Origin: Tannerellaceae bacterium
GTDB taxonomy: Bacteria; Bacteroidota; Bacteroidia; Bacteroidales; Tannerellaceae
Assembly: GCA_031276545.1 (NCBI GenBank)
Contig: JAISMW010000048.1
Location: forward strand, 1-38,975
Direction of reading: 5' to 3'
Length of the DNA stretch: 38,975 nucleotides
The stretch's first letter is position 1; each line of letters starts with the position of its first letter. Positions 18,049 through 25,209 of this stretch are shown in pieces. A model generated the notes under the pieces. The model did no database searches. It was not told the DNA's origin and worked only from the letters and a program-made list of their open reading frames with translations. A program made the position numbers and the translations under genes.

Positions 18049-18056
18049 CAAAAGTA
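18049..18056 (-). promoter_or_regulatory. -7 element of the outer-membrane barrel gene
   Basis: The minus strand reads TACTTTTG, an exact TAnnTTTG match, 26 bases upstream of the ATG at 18023. No well-spaced -33 TTG is present, which would suit an activator-dependent promoter. Confidence 0.6.
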
Positions 18057-18096
18057 AGCTGCACTCCGGCAAAACTCCCTTACCGGAGGCTTATAC

Positions 18097-18124
18097 AGTC
18101 TTATTTAGTCTTATCCTGTCTTTA
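18097..18124. promoter_or_regulatory. three direct repeats spaced 10 bp, candidate OmpR-type operator
   Basis: AGTCTTA at 18097 and 18107 and a related TGTCTTTA at 18117 lie on the same face of the helix with an exact 10-bp period. They sit about 40-70 bases upstream of the barrel gene's -7 element and are shared with the divergent kinase gene. OmpR/PhoB-type regulators bind such 10-11 bp direct repeats, so the neighbouring regulator is the natural candidate. Confidence 0.45.
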
Positions 18125-18183
18125 CAGCAAAGAAGGGTATCCTGCCGAAGTCGCTCATGACAATGGCACTCTGCAAAAATAGG

Positions 18184-18309
18184 TCGTGGTGGACAAAATA
18201 AATTTTTTACTTTATCCGAACTGCGTCGTGGTTAGAGCTTTTTAAATTTTAAAATGGATAAATCCCATCGTGATTAGATCAATATAAATTTTAAATGAAT
18301 ATCGTACTC
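18184..18309. repeat. three imperfect 42-bp repeats upstream of the kinase gene
   Basis: Segments starting TCGTGGT (18184), TCGTGGT (18226) and TCGTGAT (18268) are exactly 42 bases apart. Copies 2 and 3 also share TTAGA and TAAATTTTAAA in register; copy 1 is more diverged. With the operator candidate this accounts for most of the 364-base gap 18024-18387, in which no gene is seen. Confidence 0.45.
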
Positions 18310-18360
18310 TCTTTCGGTTTCGTTTTATGAAGGGTCGCCTGCAAATCGCAGATTTTTATC

Positions 18361-18368
18361 TAAGTTTG
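18361..18368 (+). promoter_or_regulatory. -7 element of the histidine kinase operon
   Basis: TAAGTTTG matches TAnnTTTG exactly and lies 19 bases before the ATG at 18388. A -33 element is not obvious. Confidence 0.6.
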
Positions 18369-18387
18369 TTTTCCAAAAAACAGGATA

Positions 18388-19737
18388 ATGGATTCATTCA
18401 AGGCAATAAAAAGGAAATTCACCCTGATTATAGCGGGCTTATCGGCGCTTTTTATGATCAACATCTTCTATTTGGCGGGATTGTACCGCGCCATTGCAAA
18501 AGAAACTGCCCAATGGACGCTGCAATGTATGGAAGAAGCCGACAACGGAGAGATTCAGCATCGCCTGAATGCTCTTTCCGCGCTGCCGGACAGGAGCATA
18601 CATTCCATCTCTATCGAAAAATCCGGCAGGGACTTCGAGTCGGATATGACGGCGCTCAGCCGGCTGATGAAAGAGGTAAAGCTCCAAATCCATCACAGCA
18701 TTGATTCGCTCATGCCGGTAAATTTGCCGCTGCTGGACAGTCTGACTGCGGCCAGCTTCCGGCACAAAGGTATATCGGCCAGGCTGTACGGATCGGAAAT
18801 CGTACAATTGAATACCGGAACCGTAACGGCCTCTTCCCTCGCCGCAACGATACCGGCAAACGCTGAGTTCCATCTCTATGAATACGATACGGAAAACAGA
18901 TATGCCTACAAAATATACACCTCCTCCATGACCGGAAGCGTATTGAAACGGATGGCCGGCATGCTCGTCACGACCTGTCTGACGATTGTTTTGCTCGGCT
19001 ATGCGTTCGGGTATTTTATCAGGACGGTAGCCAGGCAAAAAACACTGGAAGAAATGAAACGGGATTTCACAAACAATATGACGCACGAACTGAACACCCC
19101 CATCTCCGTGGCCTATTCTTCCGTCGATGCCCTGCTGAATTTCAGACAGGGCGAAAGCAGGGAAAAGAGTCGGCAATACCTTATTATATGTATGGAACAG
19201 CTATCCCGTCTGCGCGATTTGGTGGCGCATATACTGTCCATGAGCATGGACGGGAATAAACACATTCCAATAAACAGGGAAGATGTGGCGCTGAAGCCGC
19301 TGCTTACCCAAATTGCCGAACAGCAAACACTGAAAGCGGAGCAGCATCCGGAGACAGACATCCGGGTGACGCCCGAAAATCTGTCGGTCTGTGCCGACCG
19401 GACGCATCTGTATAATATAATCGACAACCTGATGGATAATGCCGTGAAATATGCTTCCGGCAGCGCGAAAATCTCCATCCGCGCCTCCGTAGACGGAAAC
19501 TGCTGCCGGATCTCCATCAAAGACAACGGCATCGGGATAAGCCGGGAGAATCAGAAGCATATATTCGACCGCTTTTACCGCGTCCCGCAAGGCAACCTGC
19601 ATAATGTGAAAGGATACGGCCTGGGGCTGTTTTATGTGAAAACAATGGTGGAACGGCACGGCGGGGAAATTACGGTGAAAAGCGTCCCGGACAAAGGAAC
19701 TGAATTTACGGTTAAACTGCCTGTACAATGCACATAA
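18388..19737 (+). CDS. two-component sensor histidine kinase
   Basis: A 449-residue membrane kinase. Two membrane segments (about 10-32 and 190-210) bracket a periplasmic sensor region of about 155 residues with no recognised fold. The HisKA dimerisation motif NNMTHELNTPIS holds the phosphorylated His (H233). HATPase_c motifs are NLMDNAVKYA (N box, about 347-356), DNGIGIS (G1), FDRFYR (F box) and GYGLGLFYVK (G2). All kinase motifs are intact and no HAMP domain is evident. The stop overlaps the start of the regulator gene by 10 bases, so the two are translated together. It is divergent from the broken outer-membrane barrel gene, its probable original target. Confidence 0.95.
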   Translation: MDSFKAIKRKFTLIIAGLSALFMINIFYLAGLYRAIAKETAQWTLQCMEEADNGEIQHRLNALSALPDRSIHSISIEKSGRDFESDMTALSRLMKEVKLQIHHSIDSLMPVNLPLLDSLTAASFRHKGISARLYGSEIVQLNTGTVTASSLAATIPANAEFHLYEYDTENRYAYKIYTSSMTGSVLKRMAGMLVTTCLTIVLLGYAFGYFIRTVARQKTLEEMKRDFTNNMTHELNTPISVAYSSVDALLNFRQGESREKSRQYLIICMEQLSRLRDLVAHILSMSMDGNKHIPINREDVALKPLLTQIAEQQTLKAEQHPETDIRVTPENLSVCADRTHLYNIIDNLMDNAVKYASGSAKISIRASVDGNCCRISIKDNGIGISRENQKHIFDRFYRVPQGNLHNVKGYGLGLFYVKTMVERHGGEITVKSVPDKGTEFTVKLPVQCT

Positions 19738-20432
19738 AAGAAAAACCCGTAGCCCTGCTCGCAGAAGACGAAAAGGCGCTTTCTTCCATCATCGCCGATA
19801 CGCTGGAAGACGAAGGTTTTGCCACCCTGCAAGCATTCGACGGCCATGAGGGCTTGAGGCTGTTTCTCGGAAAGCGTCCCGACATCGTGATTACCGACGT
19901 GATGATGCCGCGAATGGACGGCTTCGAAATGCTGAGAAGAATCCGCAAAACCGACAGCGCCACTCCCGTACTCTTCCTCACGGCGCGTGCCTCGATAGAA
20001 GATTTGGTCGCCGGCTTTGAGCTGGGCGCAAACGACTATCTCCGGAAGCCGTTCAAGATGCAGGAACTCATCGTCCGGGTGAAAGCCTTGCTGCACAGGA
20101 CGGAGGCGAACAGAGAGACCGGCGCCGTGTTTTATCTTGGACATTATGTGTTTGATTCCGTTTCGCAAACCCTTGTATGGAGAAATGAAACGGAAAGACT
20201 GAGTCATCTTGAAAACGAAATACTGAAACGTTTATGCCGCCACATCAATCATATTGTGCCTGTCCGGACCCTGCTGCTGGAACTCTGGAACGACGACAGC
20301 CCCTACAGCCTGAACGGACTGCACGGATACATCCACAAATTGCGGAAATTCCTGCAAAAAGACGAACGGGTGATGATTATCAACGAAAGGGGTATCGGAT
20401 ATAAACTCGTTTTTACAGTGAACAGTGAATAA
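19728..20432 (+). CDS. OmpR/PhoB-type response regulator
   Basis: A 234-residue DNA-binding regulator. The receiver domain (about 8-120) has the acidic pair in AEDE, the phospho-acceptor D57 in VITDVMMPRMDG, the conserved Thr in FLTAR and the Lys in LRKPF. A winged-helix Trans_reg_C domain covers about 135-230 (SHLENEILKRL, LNGLHGYIHKLRKFL, NERGIGYKLVF). It overlaps the kinase gene by 10 bases. The last codons and the stop (TVNSE-stop) lie inside the heptamer array that starts at 20415, so the natural C-terminus has been replaced or extended by repeat sequence. Confidence 0.95.
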   Translation: MHIKEKPVALLAEDEKALSSIIADTLEDEGFATLQAFDGHEGLRLFLGKRPDIVITDVMMPRMDGFEMLRRIRKTDSATPVLFLTARASIEDLVAGFELGANDYLRKPFKMQELIVRVKALLHRTEANRETGAVFYLGHYVFDSVSQTLVWRNETERLSHLENEILKRLCRHINHIVPVRTLLLELWNDDSPYSLNGLHGYIHKLRKFLQKDERVMIINERGIGYKLVFTVNSE

Positions 20433-20535
20433 CGAACAGTGAACAGTGAATAGTGAATAGTGAACAGTGAATAACGAACAGTGAACAGTGAACAGCGAAT
20501 AGTGAACAGTGAACAGTGAATAACGAACAGTGAAT
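20415..20535 (+). repeat. heptanucleotide (ACAGTGA) tandem array
   Basis: Seventeen 7-bp units in exact register run from 20415 to 20533. They are variants of ACAGTGA, ATAGTGA, ATAACGA and ACAGCGA. The array begins inside the response regulator gene and supplies its stop codon. The reverse complement encodes a spurious SLFT-rich frame. The same heptamer family occurs in the other orientation at 24401-24573. Confidence 0.95.
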
Positions 20536-20540
20536 ACAAA

Positions 20541-20580
20541 GCGGCGCGAAGCCCGGTAAACAAATACCGCTTCGCGCCGC
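20541..20580. terminator. large bidirectional hairpin between convergent genes
   Basis: A perfect 12-bp stem (GCGGCGCGAAGC with GCTTCGCGCCGC) encloses a second 4-bp stem (GGTA with TACC) and a 6-base loop. It sits between the response regulator (plus) and the lipoprotein gene (minus) and probably ends both transcripts. T-runs are short on both sides. Confidence 0.75.
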
Positions 20581-20613
20581 TCTTACTTTTGCCGCCGCAG
20601 GACGTGCAGCGGA

Positions 20614-21453
20614 TTATCGTGTCAGATAGATTCTGAATATATCACCATCTTCATCTTCAGAAGCAAGAGTACATTCGGACTCCGTTAATTTTTCAATCGT
20701 TGCCTCCACAGTTTCTTCATACTCGGTTTCTGTACATTCCCCGGGAGTATATTCCCCGGTTGAGGCGTCGTATACTCCTCCGGTGCATGATGCTTCGTGT
20801 ACTACGCCTGTCATTTGAATTCTTGTTGATGATAACAATTTGAAAGTATTTTGCTTTTGATACATGTCGCCGTCTTCACCTCCCCATACTATCAAATATG
20901 TTCCGGATTTAGTGAATGTTATTACTCCGCCTTCCTCACCCTCGTCGTCATTGGTATAATTCCATGTATGACACAACAAATCCAGTGCGGTAGAGGCGGC
21001 TATTTCCTTTTCTTTTGATGTCTGGTATGTTTCGCCGTTCACCGTGATGCTTGCCGTTCCCTGTTCGGGATCGATATGGAGGACGATGGTTCCGAACTCC
21101 GACAAATCCAGAGTGTATTCATTATTGCCCGAATTACTCAGCGATGCGATGTCGCCAAAGATGATCACGATATACACCGTTTCGGCGGCGCGCAGGCTTT
21201 CCGAACTTTTCGACGGAGGCGATGAAACCCGCTGCGAGATGATGTATTTTTTATCGGCGGTAAACTCAAAGCTGCCGTATTCGGCCGCCTCGCTGCCCAC
21301 CGTCCACTTGCCTACGACCGACTCCAACTCATCCTGCCCGGACGGCTCAACGGGATATTCCTTGGTGCACGACAGAAAACCTGTCGACATAAAAGCCGAA
21401 AAAACCATGAGCATCCACACACTCCAAACCGATTTGAAATTTTTTGTTCGCAT
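20614..21453 (-). CDS. putative lipoprotein with lipocalin-like repeats
   Basis: A 279-residue exported protein of unknown function. The frame is open further upstream to 21648, but the ATG at 21453 (MRTKNFKSVWSVW) gives a proper lipoprotein signal with a Cys in STGFLSCTKEY near residue 29, so this start is chosen. Two similar beta-rich halves are suggested by VVGKWTVGSEAAEYGSFEFTA and TWNYTNDDEGEEGGVITFT, each followed by a Y-I-[IV] strand, as in Bacteroidota lipocalin-like lipoproteins. The mature part is acidic and rich in Thr, Glu and Ser. A weak promoter-like TACCTTTA lies on the minus strand at 21505-21512. Confidence 0.75.
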   Translation of the reverse strand: MRTKNFKSVWSVWMLMVFSAFMSTGFLSCTKEYPVEPSGQDELESVVGKWTVGSEAAEYGSFEFTADKKYIISQRVSSPPSKSSESLRAAETVYIVIIFGDIASLSNSGNNEYTLDLSEFGTIVLHIDPEQGTASITVNGETYQTSKEKEIAASTALDLLCHTWNYTNDDEGEEGGVITFTKSGTYLIVWGGEDGDMYQKQNTFKLLSSTRIQMTGVVHEASCTGGVYDASTGEYTPGECTETEYEETVEATIEKLTESECTLASEDEDGDIFRIYLTR

Positions 21454-21641
21454 AGAATAAAAGATTAGTTTATTATTATGATTGTTATGATTACTATACA
21501 GGGCATAAAGGTAGTGTTTTATTTTGGCGGCCCTCCAAAAATGATAGCGGGAAACATTGAATCCGGTTTCTACTTTTCCGGAACGGGATATTCTACTTTT
21601 CCGGAACGGGATATTAAATAGTAAGCCCTGAATCCTGAAAC

Positions 21642-21672
21642 TTGGCAATCTGGAAAGAAGCGCATACTTTTG
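21642..21672 (+). promoter_or_regulatory. promoter of the DUF4286-ruvC operon
   Basis: TACTTTTG at 21665-21672 is an exact -7 match, with TTG at 21642-21644 placed 20 bases upstream as a -33 element. The ATG follows at 21704. Confidence 0.7.
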
Positions 21673-21703
21673 TCCGACTATTCTTAAACTGAATGTATAC
21701 GCA

Positions 21704-22015
21704 ATGATTGTCTATAATACCACCTTTCATATTGAGCGGGAAATTCTGGAGGAGGCGCTGGCTTATCTGAAAACGGTCTACATCCCGAAGGTGCTGGCGG
21801 GCGGCGTGCTGCTGCAGCCCTGCCTTAGGCGCGTGCTGCACGCGGAGGACGGAGGGGAGAGCTATGCGGTGCAGTTTTATGCCGCAGACTTGGACACGCT
21901 GACGGGCTGGCTCCGCGGGGAAGGCGAGCCGCTTCACAGGGCGCTGGCGCTGCGATTCGGAGATAAACTGACCGGCTTTACCACTTTGCTGGAAGAAACA
22001 GACTGGACGGAATGA
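21704..22015 (+). CDS. DUF4286 family protein
   Basis: A 103-residue small protein recognised as DUF4286 by its start ([11 protein letters not shown]), the central LQPCLRRVL segment and a C-terminal [14 protein letters not shown]. It has no signal peptide and is probably cytosolic. Its biochemical role is not established. The TGA stop overlaps the ruvC ATG by 4 bases (ATGA), so the two are translationally coupled, an arrangement I have seen in other Bacteroidales. Confidence 0.88.
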   Translation: MIVYNTTFHIEREILEEALAYLKTVYIPKVLAGGVLLQPCLRRVLHAEDGGESYAVQFYAADLDTLTGWLRGEGEPLHRALALRFGDKLTGFTTLLEETDWTE

Positions 22016-22572
22016 ACAGGGAACGCATCATATTGGGTATCGATCCCGGGACGATTGTCATGGGATACGGCGTCATCCGAATCATCGGAAACAACCCGAA
22101 GGTGGCAGCCCTGGGCGTGCTGCAGCTCGACAAGTATGAAGACCATTACCTGCGACTTGGCAAAATATTCGAAAGGGTAAGCGGACTGATCGACGAATAC
22201 CACCCCGGCGAACTGGCCATCGAGGCGCCTTTCTTCGGAAAAAATGTGCAGAGTATGCTGAAGCTGGGAAGGGCGCAGGGAGTGGCCATCTCGGCAGCCC
22301 TCAACCGGGGCATCCCGATATTCGAATATGCTCCGCTGAAAATCAAAATGTCCATCACCGGAAACGGAAGCGCCTCCAAAGAGCAGGTGGCCGGGATGCT
22401 TCAGCGCTTTCTGCATATCCCCGGCGAGAACATGCTGCCCCAGATGGATGCTACCGACGGACTGGCCGCCGCCGTCTGCCACTTCTTCCAGACGAACAGC
22501 CCCGTGAGCGAAAAGAAATACACCGGCTGGAAAGACTACATCAGCAAAAACCCCTCCAAAACAAAAAAATAA
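22012..22572 (+). CDS. ruvC: Holliday junction resolvase RuvC
   Basis: A 186-residue endodeoxyribonuclease that cuts Holliday junctions during recombination with RuvAB. Catalytic acidic residues are all present: D11 in ILGIDPG, E71 in [10 protein letters not shown], and D146 and D149 in [13 protein letters not shown]. Length matches the family. It overlaps the DUF4286 gene by 4 bases and shares its promoter. The next gene, gdhA, is convergent, with a terminator in between. Confidence 0.96.
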   Translation: MNRERIILGIDPGTIVMGYGVIRIIGNNPKVAALGVLQLDKYEDHYLRLGKIFERVSGLIDEYHPGELAIEAPFFGKNVQSMLKLGRAQGVAISAALNRGIPIFEYAPLKIKMSITGNGSASKEQVAGMLQRFLHIPGENMLPQMDATDGLAAAVCHFFQTNSPVSEKKYTGWKDYISKNPSKTKK

Positions 22573-22597
22573 TGGTCGGCGGGAATCGCCAACCATT
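22561..22597 (-). terminator. intrinsic terminator of gdhA
   Basis: An 11-bp inverted repeat (22571-22581 with 22587-22597) pairs fully on the minus strand if one G-U is allowed. It is followed on that strand by ATTATTTTTTTG. It overlaps the ruvC stop region and may stop ruvC transcripts less well. Confidence 0.8.
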
Positions 22598-22619
22598 ACA
22601 CGGTCTTTCTTAACGGACA

Positions 22620-22641
22620 GACGGACGCTCCGCCGTCCGTC
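22620..22641. other. 8-bp-stem hairpin over the gdhA stop codon
   Basis: GACGGACG pairs with CGTCCGTC around a 6-base loop. It covers the gdhA stop codon and could be an accessory terminator element or an mRNA 3'-end stabiliser. Confidence 0.45.
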
Positions 22642-23974
22642 ACACAATCCCCTGCCCCATCATGGCTTTCGCCACTTTCATGAAGCCGGCGATATTCGCC
22701 CCTTTCACATAGTTGATGTAGTCGCCTTCCCTGCCGTAGGCAACGCATTGTTCGTGAATGCTGTGCATAATCTGATGCAGCTTGCGGTCTACCTCGTCCG
22801 CCGTCCACGAAATGTGCATGGCGTTTTGCGTCATCTCAAGCCCCGAAGTAGCCACACCGCCGGCATTGACCGCTTTGCCCGGCGCAAAGAGCGCCTTATG
22901 CTCCACAAAGAGGTCTACCGCCTCGGCCGTACATCCCATATTGGAAGCCTCGGCCACGCAAAGCGTCCCGTTGGAAAGAATCCGGCGGGCATCGTCTTCG
23001 TCCAGTTCGTTCTGGGTGGCGCAGGGAATCACGATATCGGCCTTCTGCTCCCAGGGGCGTTTGCCGGGATGGAATACCGCTCCGGGGAAAGCCTCCACGT
23101 AGGGTTCCACCACGTCGTCTCCCGTATTGCGCAGTTCCAGCAGACAGTCTGTTTTTTCTCCCGCTATGCCGTCGGGGTCATACACGTATCCGTCGGGGCC
23201 GGAGACGGTAATGACTTTGGCGCCCAGCTCGGCGGCCTTTACGGCTGCTCCCCAGGCCACGTTGCCGAAACCGGAGAGGGCTATCGTTTTCCCTCGGATG
23301 TCGATACCCTGCGTGTCCAGCATCCGGTGTACGAAGTAGAGCGCGCCGAAGCCGGTTGCTTCGGGGCGCAGGATAGAGCCGCCGTATTCCAGTCCTTTGC
23401 CGGTGAAGGTACCCGTATTCTCGCGCGCCAGCTTTTTGTACATGCCATACATATATCCTATTTCCCGGCCGCCCACGCCGATATCGCCGGCAGGTACATC
23501 CGTATCCGGCCCGATATTACGCCAGAGTTCCAGAATGAAAGCCTGACAGAAGCGCATGATTTCCGCGTCGCTTTTCCCGCGCGGGGCAAAGTCGGAACCG
23601 CCCTTGGCGCCTCCCATGGGAAGAGTTGTCAGCGCATTCTTGAACGTCTGTTCAAAGCCCAGGAACTTCAGGATAGAGAGATTGACCGAGGGGTGAAAGC
23701 GAATCCCGCCCTTGTACGGCCCGATGGCGTTGTTGAACTGTACGCGGTAGCCCAGGTTGACCTGCACCTCCCCCTTGTCGTCCACCCAGGGAATGCGGAA
23801 CGTAAAAATACGCTCCGGCTCCACCAGCCGTTCAATAATTTTAGCCTTTTCAAATTCAGGATGCTGATTGTATACATCCTCGATAGAAAGAAGAACTTCC
23901 TTCACAGCCTGCAAATATTCCTTTTCTCCGGGATGTTTTGCCTCAAGTGCAGATAAAATCAAACTTGTTTTCAT
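22640..23974 (-). CDS. gdhA: NADP-type glutamate dehydrogenase
   Basis: A 444-residue hexameric-type glutamate dehydrogenase that makes glutamate from 2-oxoglutarate and ammonium. Substrate-binding and catalytic motifs are visible: GPYKGGIRFH (K88), MGGAKGGSDF (catalytic K124), DVPAGDIGVGGREIG, then the nucleotide-binding GFGNVAWGA and CATQNELDEDDA, and a C-terminal AGGVATSGLEMTQN. The ATG at 23974 gives the usual length; an ATG 12 bases upstream (23986) would add four residues. It has its own promoter and terminator, so it is a single-gene unit, convergent with ruvC. Confidence 0.97.
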   Translation of the reverse strand: MKTSLILSALEAKHPGEKEYLQAVKEVLLSIEDVYNQHPEFEKAKIIERLVEPERIFTFRIPWVDDKGEVQVNLGYRVQFNNAIGPYKGGIRFHPSVNLSILKFLGFEQTFKNALTTLPMGGAKGGSDFAPRGKSDAEIMRFCQAFILELWRNIGPDTDVPAGDIGVGGREIGYMYGMYKKLARENTGTFTGKGLEYGGSILRPEATGFGALYFVHRMLDTQGIDIRGKTIALSGFGNVAWGAAVKAAELGAKVITVSGPDGYVYDPDGIAGEKTDCLLELRNTGDDVVEPYVEAFPGAVFHPGKRPWEQKADIVIPCATQNELDEDDARRILSNGTLCVAEASNMGCTAEAVDLFVEHKALFAPGKAVNAGGVATSGLEMTQNAMHISWTADEVDRKLHQIMHSIHEQCVAYGREGDYINYVKGANIAGFMKVAKAMMGQGIV

Positions 23975-24034
23975 ACGAATAAACATTTTAACGTTTCACA
24001 GTATATTCAAAATGGCTCCATGATCATTTGCCTG

Positions 24035-24066
24035 CAAATATAGATGTTTATAGAGAACGAAGCAAA
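24035..24066 (-). promoter_or_regulatory. gdhA promoter
   Basis: On the minus strand TATATTTG (24035-24042) is an exact -7 match and TTTG (24063-24066) lies 20 bases upstream as the -33 element. This is the clearest promoter in the window. The leader before the gdhA ATG is about 55 bases. Confidence 0.8.
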
Positions 24067-24147
24067 CCCCGGCATCCGGATCCGGAGAGGAGGGAAAACG
24101 CTCAACTTTCAAGGCTCAAGGCCCGGAATATATTCTTCCATTACCGA

Positions 24148-24264
24148 AAGATTTATTTCCATATACAGACAAGATTATTTGTCCGTGCAGGCAAATTTAT
24201 TTTCCAGTACTGAGAAATTTATTTTCCAGTACTGAAAAATAAATTTTCCAGTACTGGAAAATTT
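24148..24264. repeat. 22-bp tandem array ending in a 24-bp perfect palindrome
   Basis: Five units start at 24148, 24171, 24193, 24215 and 24237. The first two are degenerate, the next two nearly identical (AAATTTATTTTCCAGTACTG and two bases). The last unit closes into a perfect 24-bp palindrome at 24241-24264 centred on CCAGTACTGG. It lies about 80-200 bases upstream of the gdhA promoter. Together with the heptamer array it fills most of the gene-free stretch 24003-24616. Confidence 0.88.
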
Positions 24265-24400
24265 TATTACAAGGGAAGCCCTATTATAAAGGAAGGAGAC
24301 AATGAATTTTTCAAGCGTTATATATAGATTTCCATCCCCCACCCTTGCCCGTTCCAGCCGAAGCCCTCCCATCCGGAAAGGCCGGCCGGTAGAACCCGTC

Positions 24401-24573
24401 GGTTATTCACTCTTCACGATTCGCTCTCCACCGTCCGTTATTCACTATTCACTGTTCACTATTCACTATATCACTGTCCGTTATTCACTATTCACTGTTC
24501 ACTATTCACTATATCACCGTCCGTTATTTACTATTCACTGTTCACTATTCACTATATCACTGTATCATAATAT
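24401..24573 (-). repeat. heptanucleotide array, inverted relative to 20415-20535
   Basis: Units such as GTTATTC, ACTATTC and ACTGTTC are the reverse complement of the ACAGTGA family seen at 20415. Every sixth unit or so is the 8-mer ACTATATC, giving a 43-bp super-repeat with copies starting at 24437, 24480 and 24523. The left part (24401-24436) is degenerate. Confidence 0.93.
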
Positions 24574-24585
24574 CAATAATTTATC

Positions 24586-24593
24586 TACATTTG
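24586..24593 (+). promoter_or_regulatory. -7 element for the operon starting at 24617
   Basis: TACATTTG matches TAnnTTTG exactly, 23 bases before the ATG at 24617. The -33 region falls next to the end of the heptamer array, and no TTG is visible at the right distance. Confidence 0.65.
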
Positions 24594-24616
24594 CACCTGT
24601 TTAAAGATGATATCCA

Positions 24617-25195
24617 ATGACAAACAAAGAAAAAATAGATAGCCTGCTGTCCGATATATCGGAACTGGAAGGCTTGGTAGCCGGAATGCGCGACATGGAA
24701 ATCTGTCCGCTGTCTTTTTTCAGTCAAACATTCGACTTGGCATACAAGATAATCCGAGACCTGCACGTGCTGGAAGGACTTCAGATAGACGTATTCCAGA
24801 AGCAGATGGAAGAATATCAGAAGATCATCGAAGCCACCATCCTTCTGCAGGAAACCAGCGGACGGGAAACCGCCGGAGCCGTCGCACCAAAAGCCGCTCC
24901 CGCACCGCAAGCCGCAGAAAAGCCCGCCGAAAAACCATCCATCTCCCTGAACGATGCCCTGGAGAAAAAAAACCTGTCGGACTTCCGCAAAGCCTTCAGC
25001 CTGAACGACCGCTTTTACTTCCGCAAAGAACTCTTCGCCGACGACGAAGCAAAGATGAACAAAGCAATTGCCGACATGAATGACATCCATTCCTACGAAG
25101 AATCGATTCAATACCTGCGCAACACGCAAAACTGGGACATGGAAAGCGCCCCGGCCACCGATTTTCTCACCCTGCTGGAAAAACGTTTTCGCTAA
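24617..25195 (+). CDS. conserved hypothetical protein, no recognised domain
   Basis: A 192-residue cytosolic-looking protein with no signal peptide. Residues 1-80 are predicted mostly helical with heptad-like hydrophobics. An Ala/Pro/Lys-rich linker (about 86-112) joins this to a C-terminal helical domain that contains SLNDRFYFRKELFADDEAKM, a phrase I recall from uncharacterised Bacteroidales proteins. It is the first gene of a tight operon: rsmI follows after 14 bases, then a lipoprotein and a phosphatase. No function can be assigned. Confidence 0.8.
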   Translation: MTNKEKIDSLLSDISELEGLVAGMRDMEICPLSFFSQTFDLAYKIIRDLHVLEGLQIDVFQKQMEEYQKIIEATILLQETSGRETAGAVAPKAAPAPQAAEKPAEKPSISLNDALEKKNLSDFRKAFSLNDRFYFRKELFADDEAKMNKAIADMNDIHSYEESIQYLRNTQNWDMESAPATDFLTLLEKRFR

Positions 25196-25209
25196 GAAAA
25201 CAAAAACCG

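Noticed and set aside
24302..24604. Small protein rich in SLFTIHY-type repeats
   Set aside because: It is only the translation of the heptamer array; 7-bp units give a 7-residue period in any frame. The same applies to the minus frame at 20303-20563.
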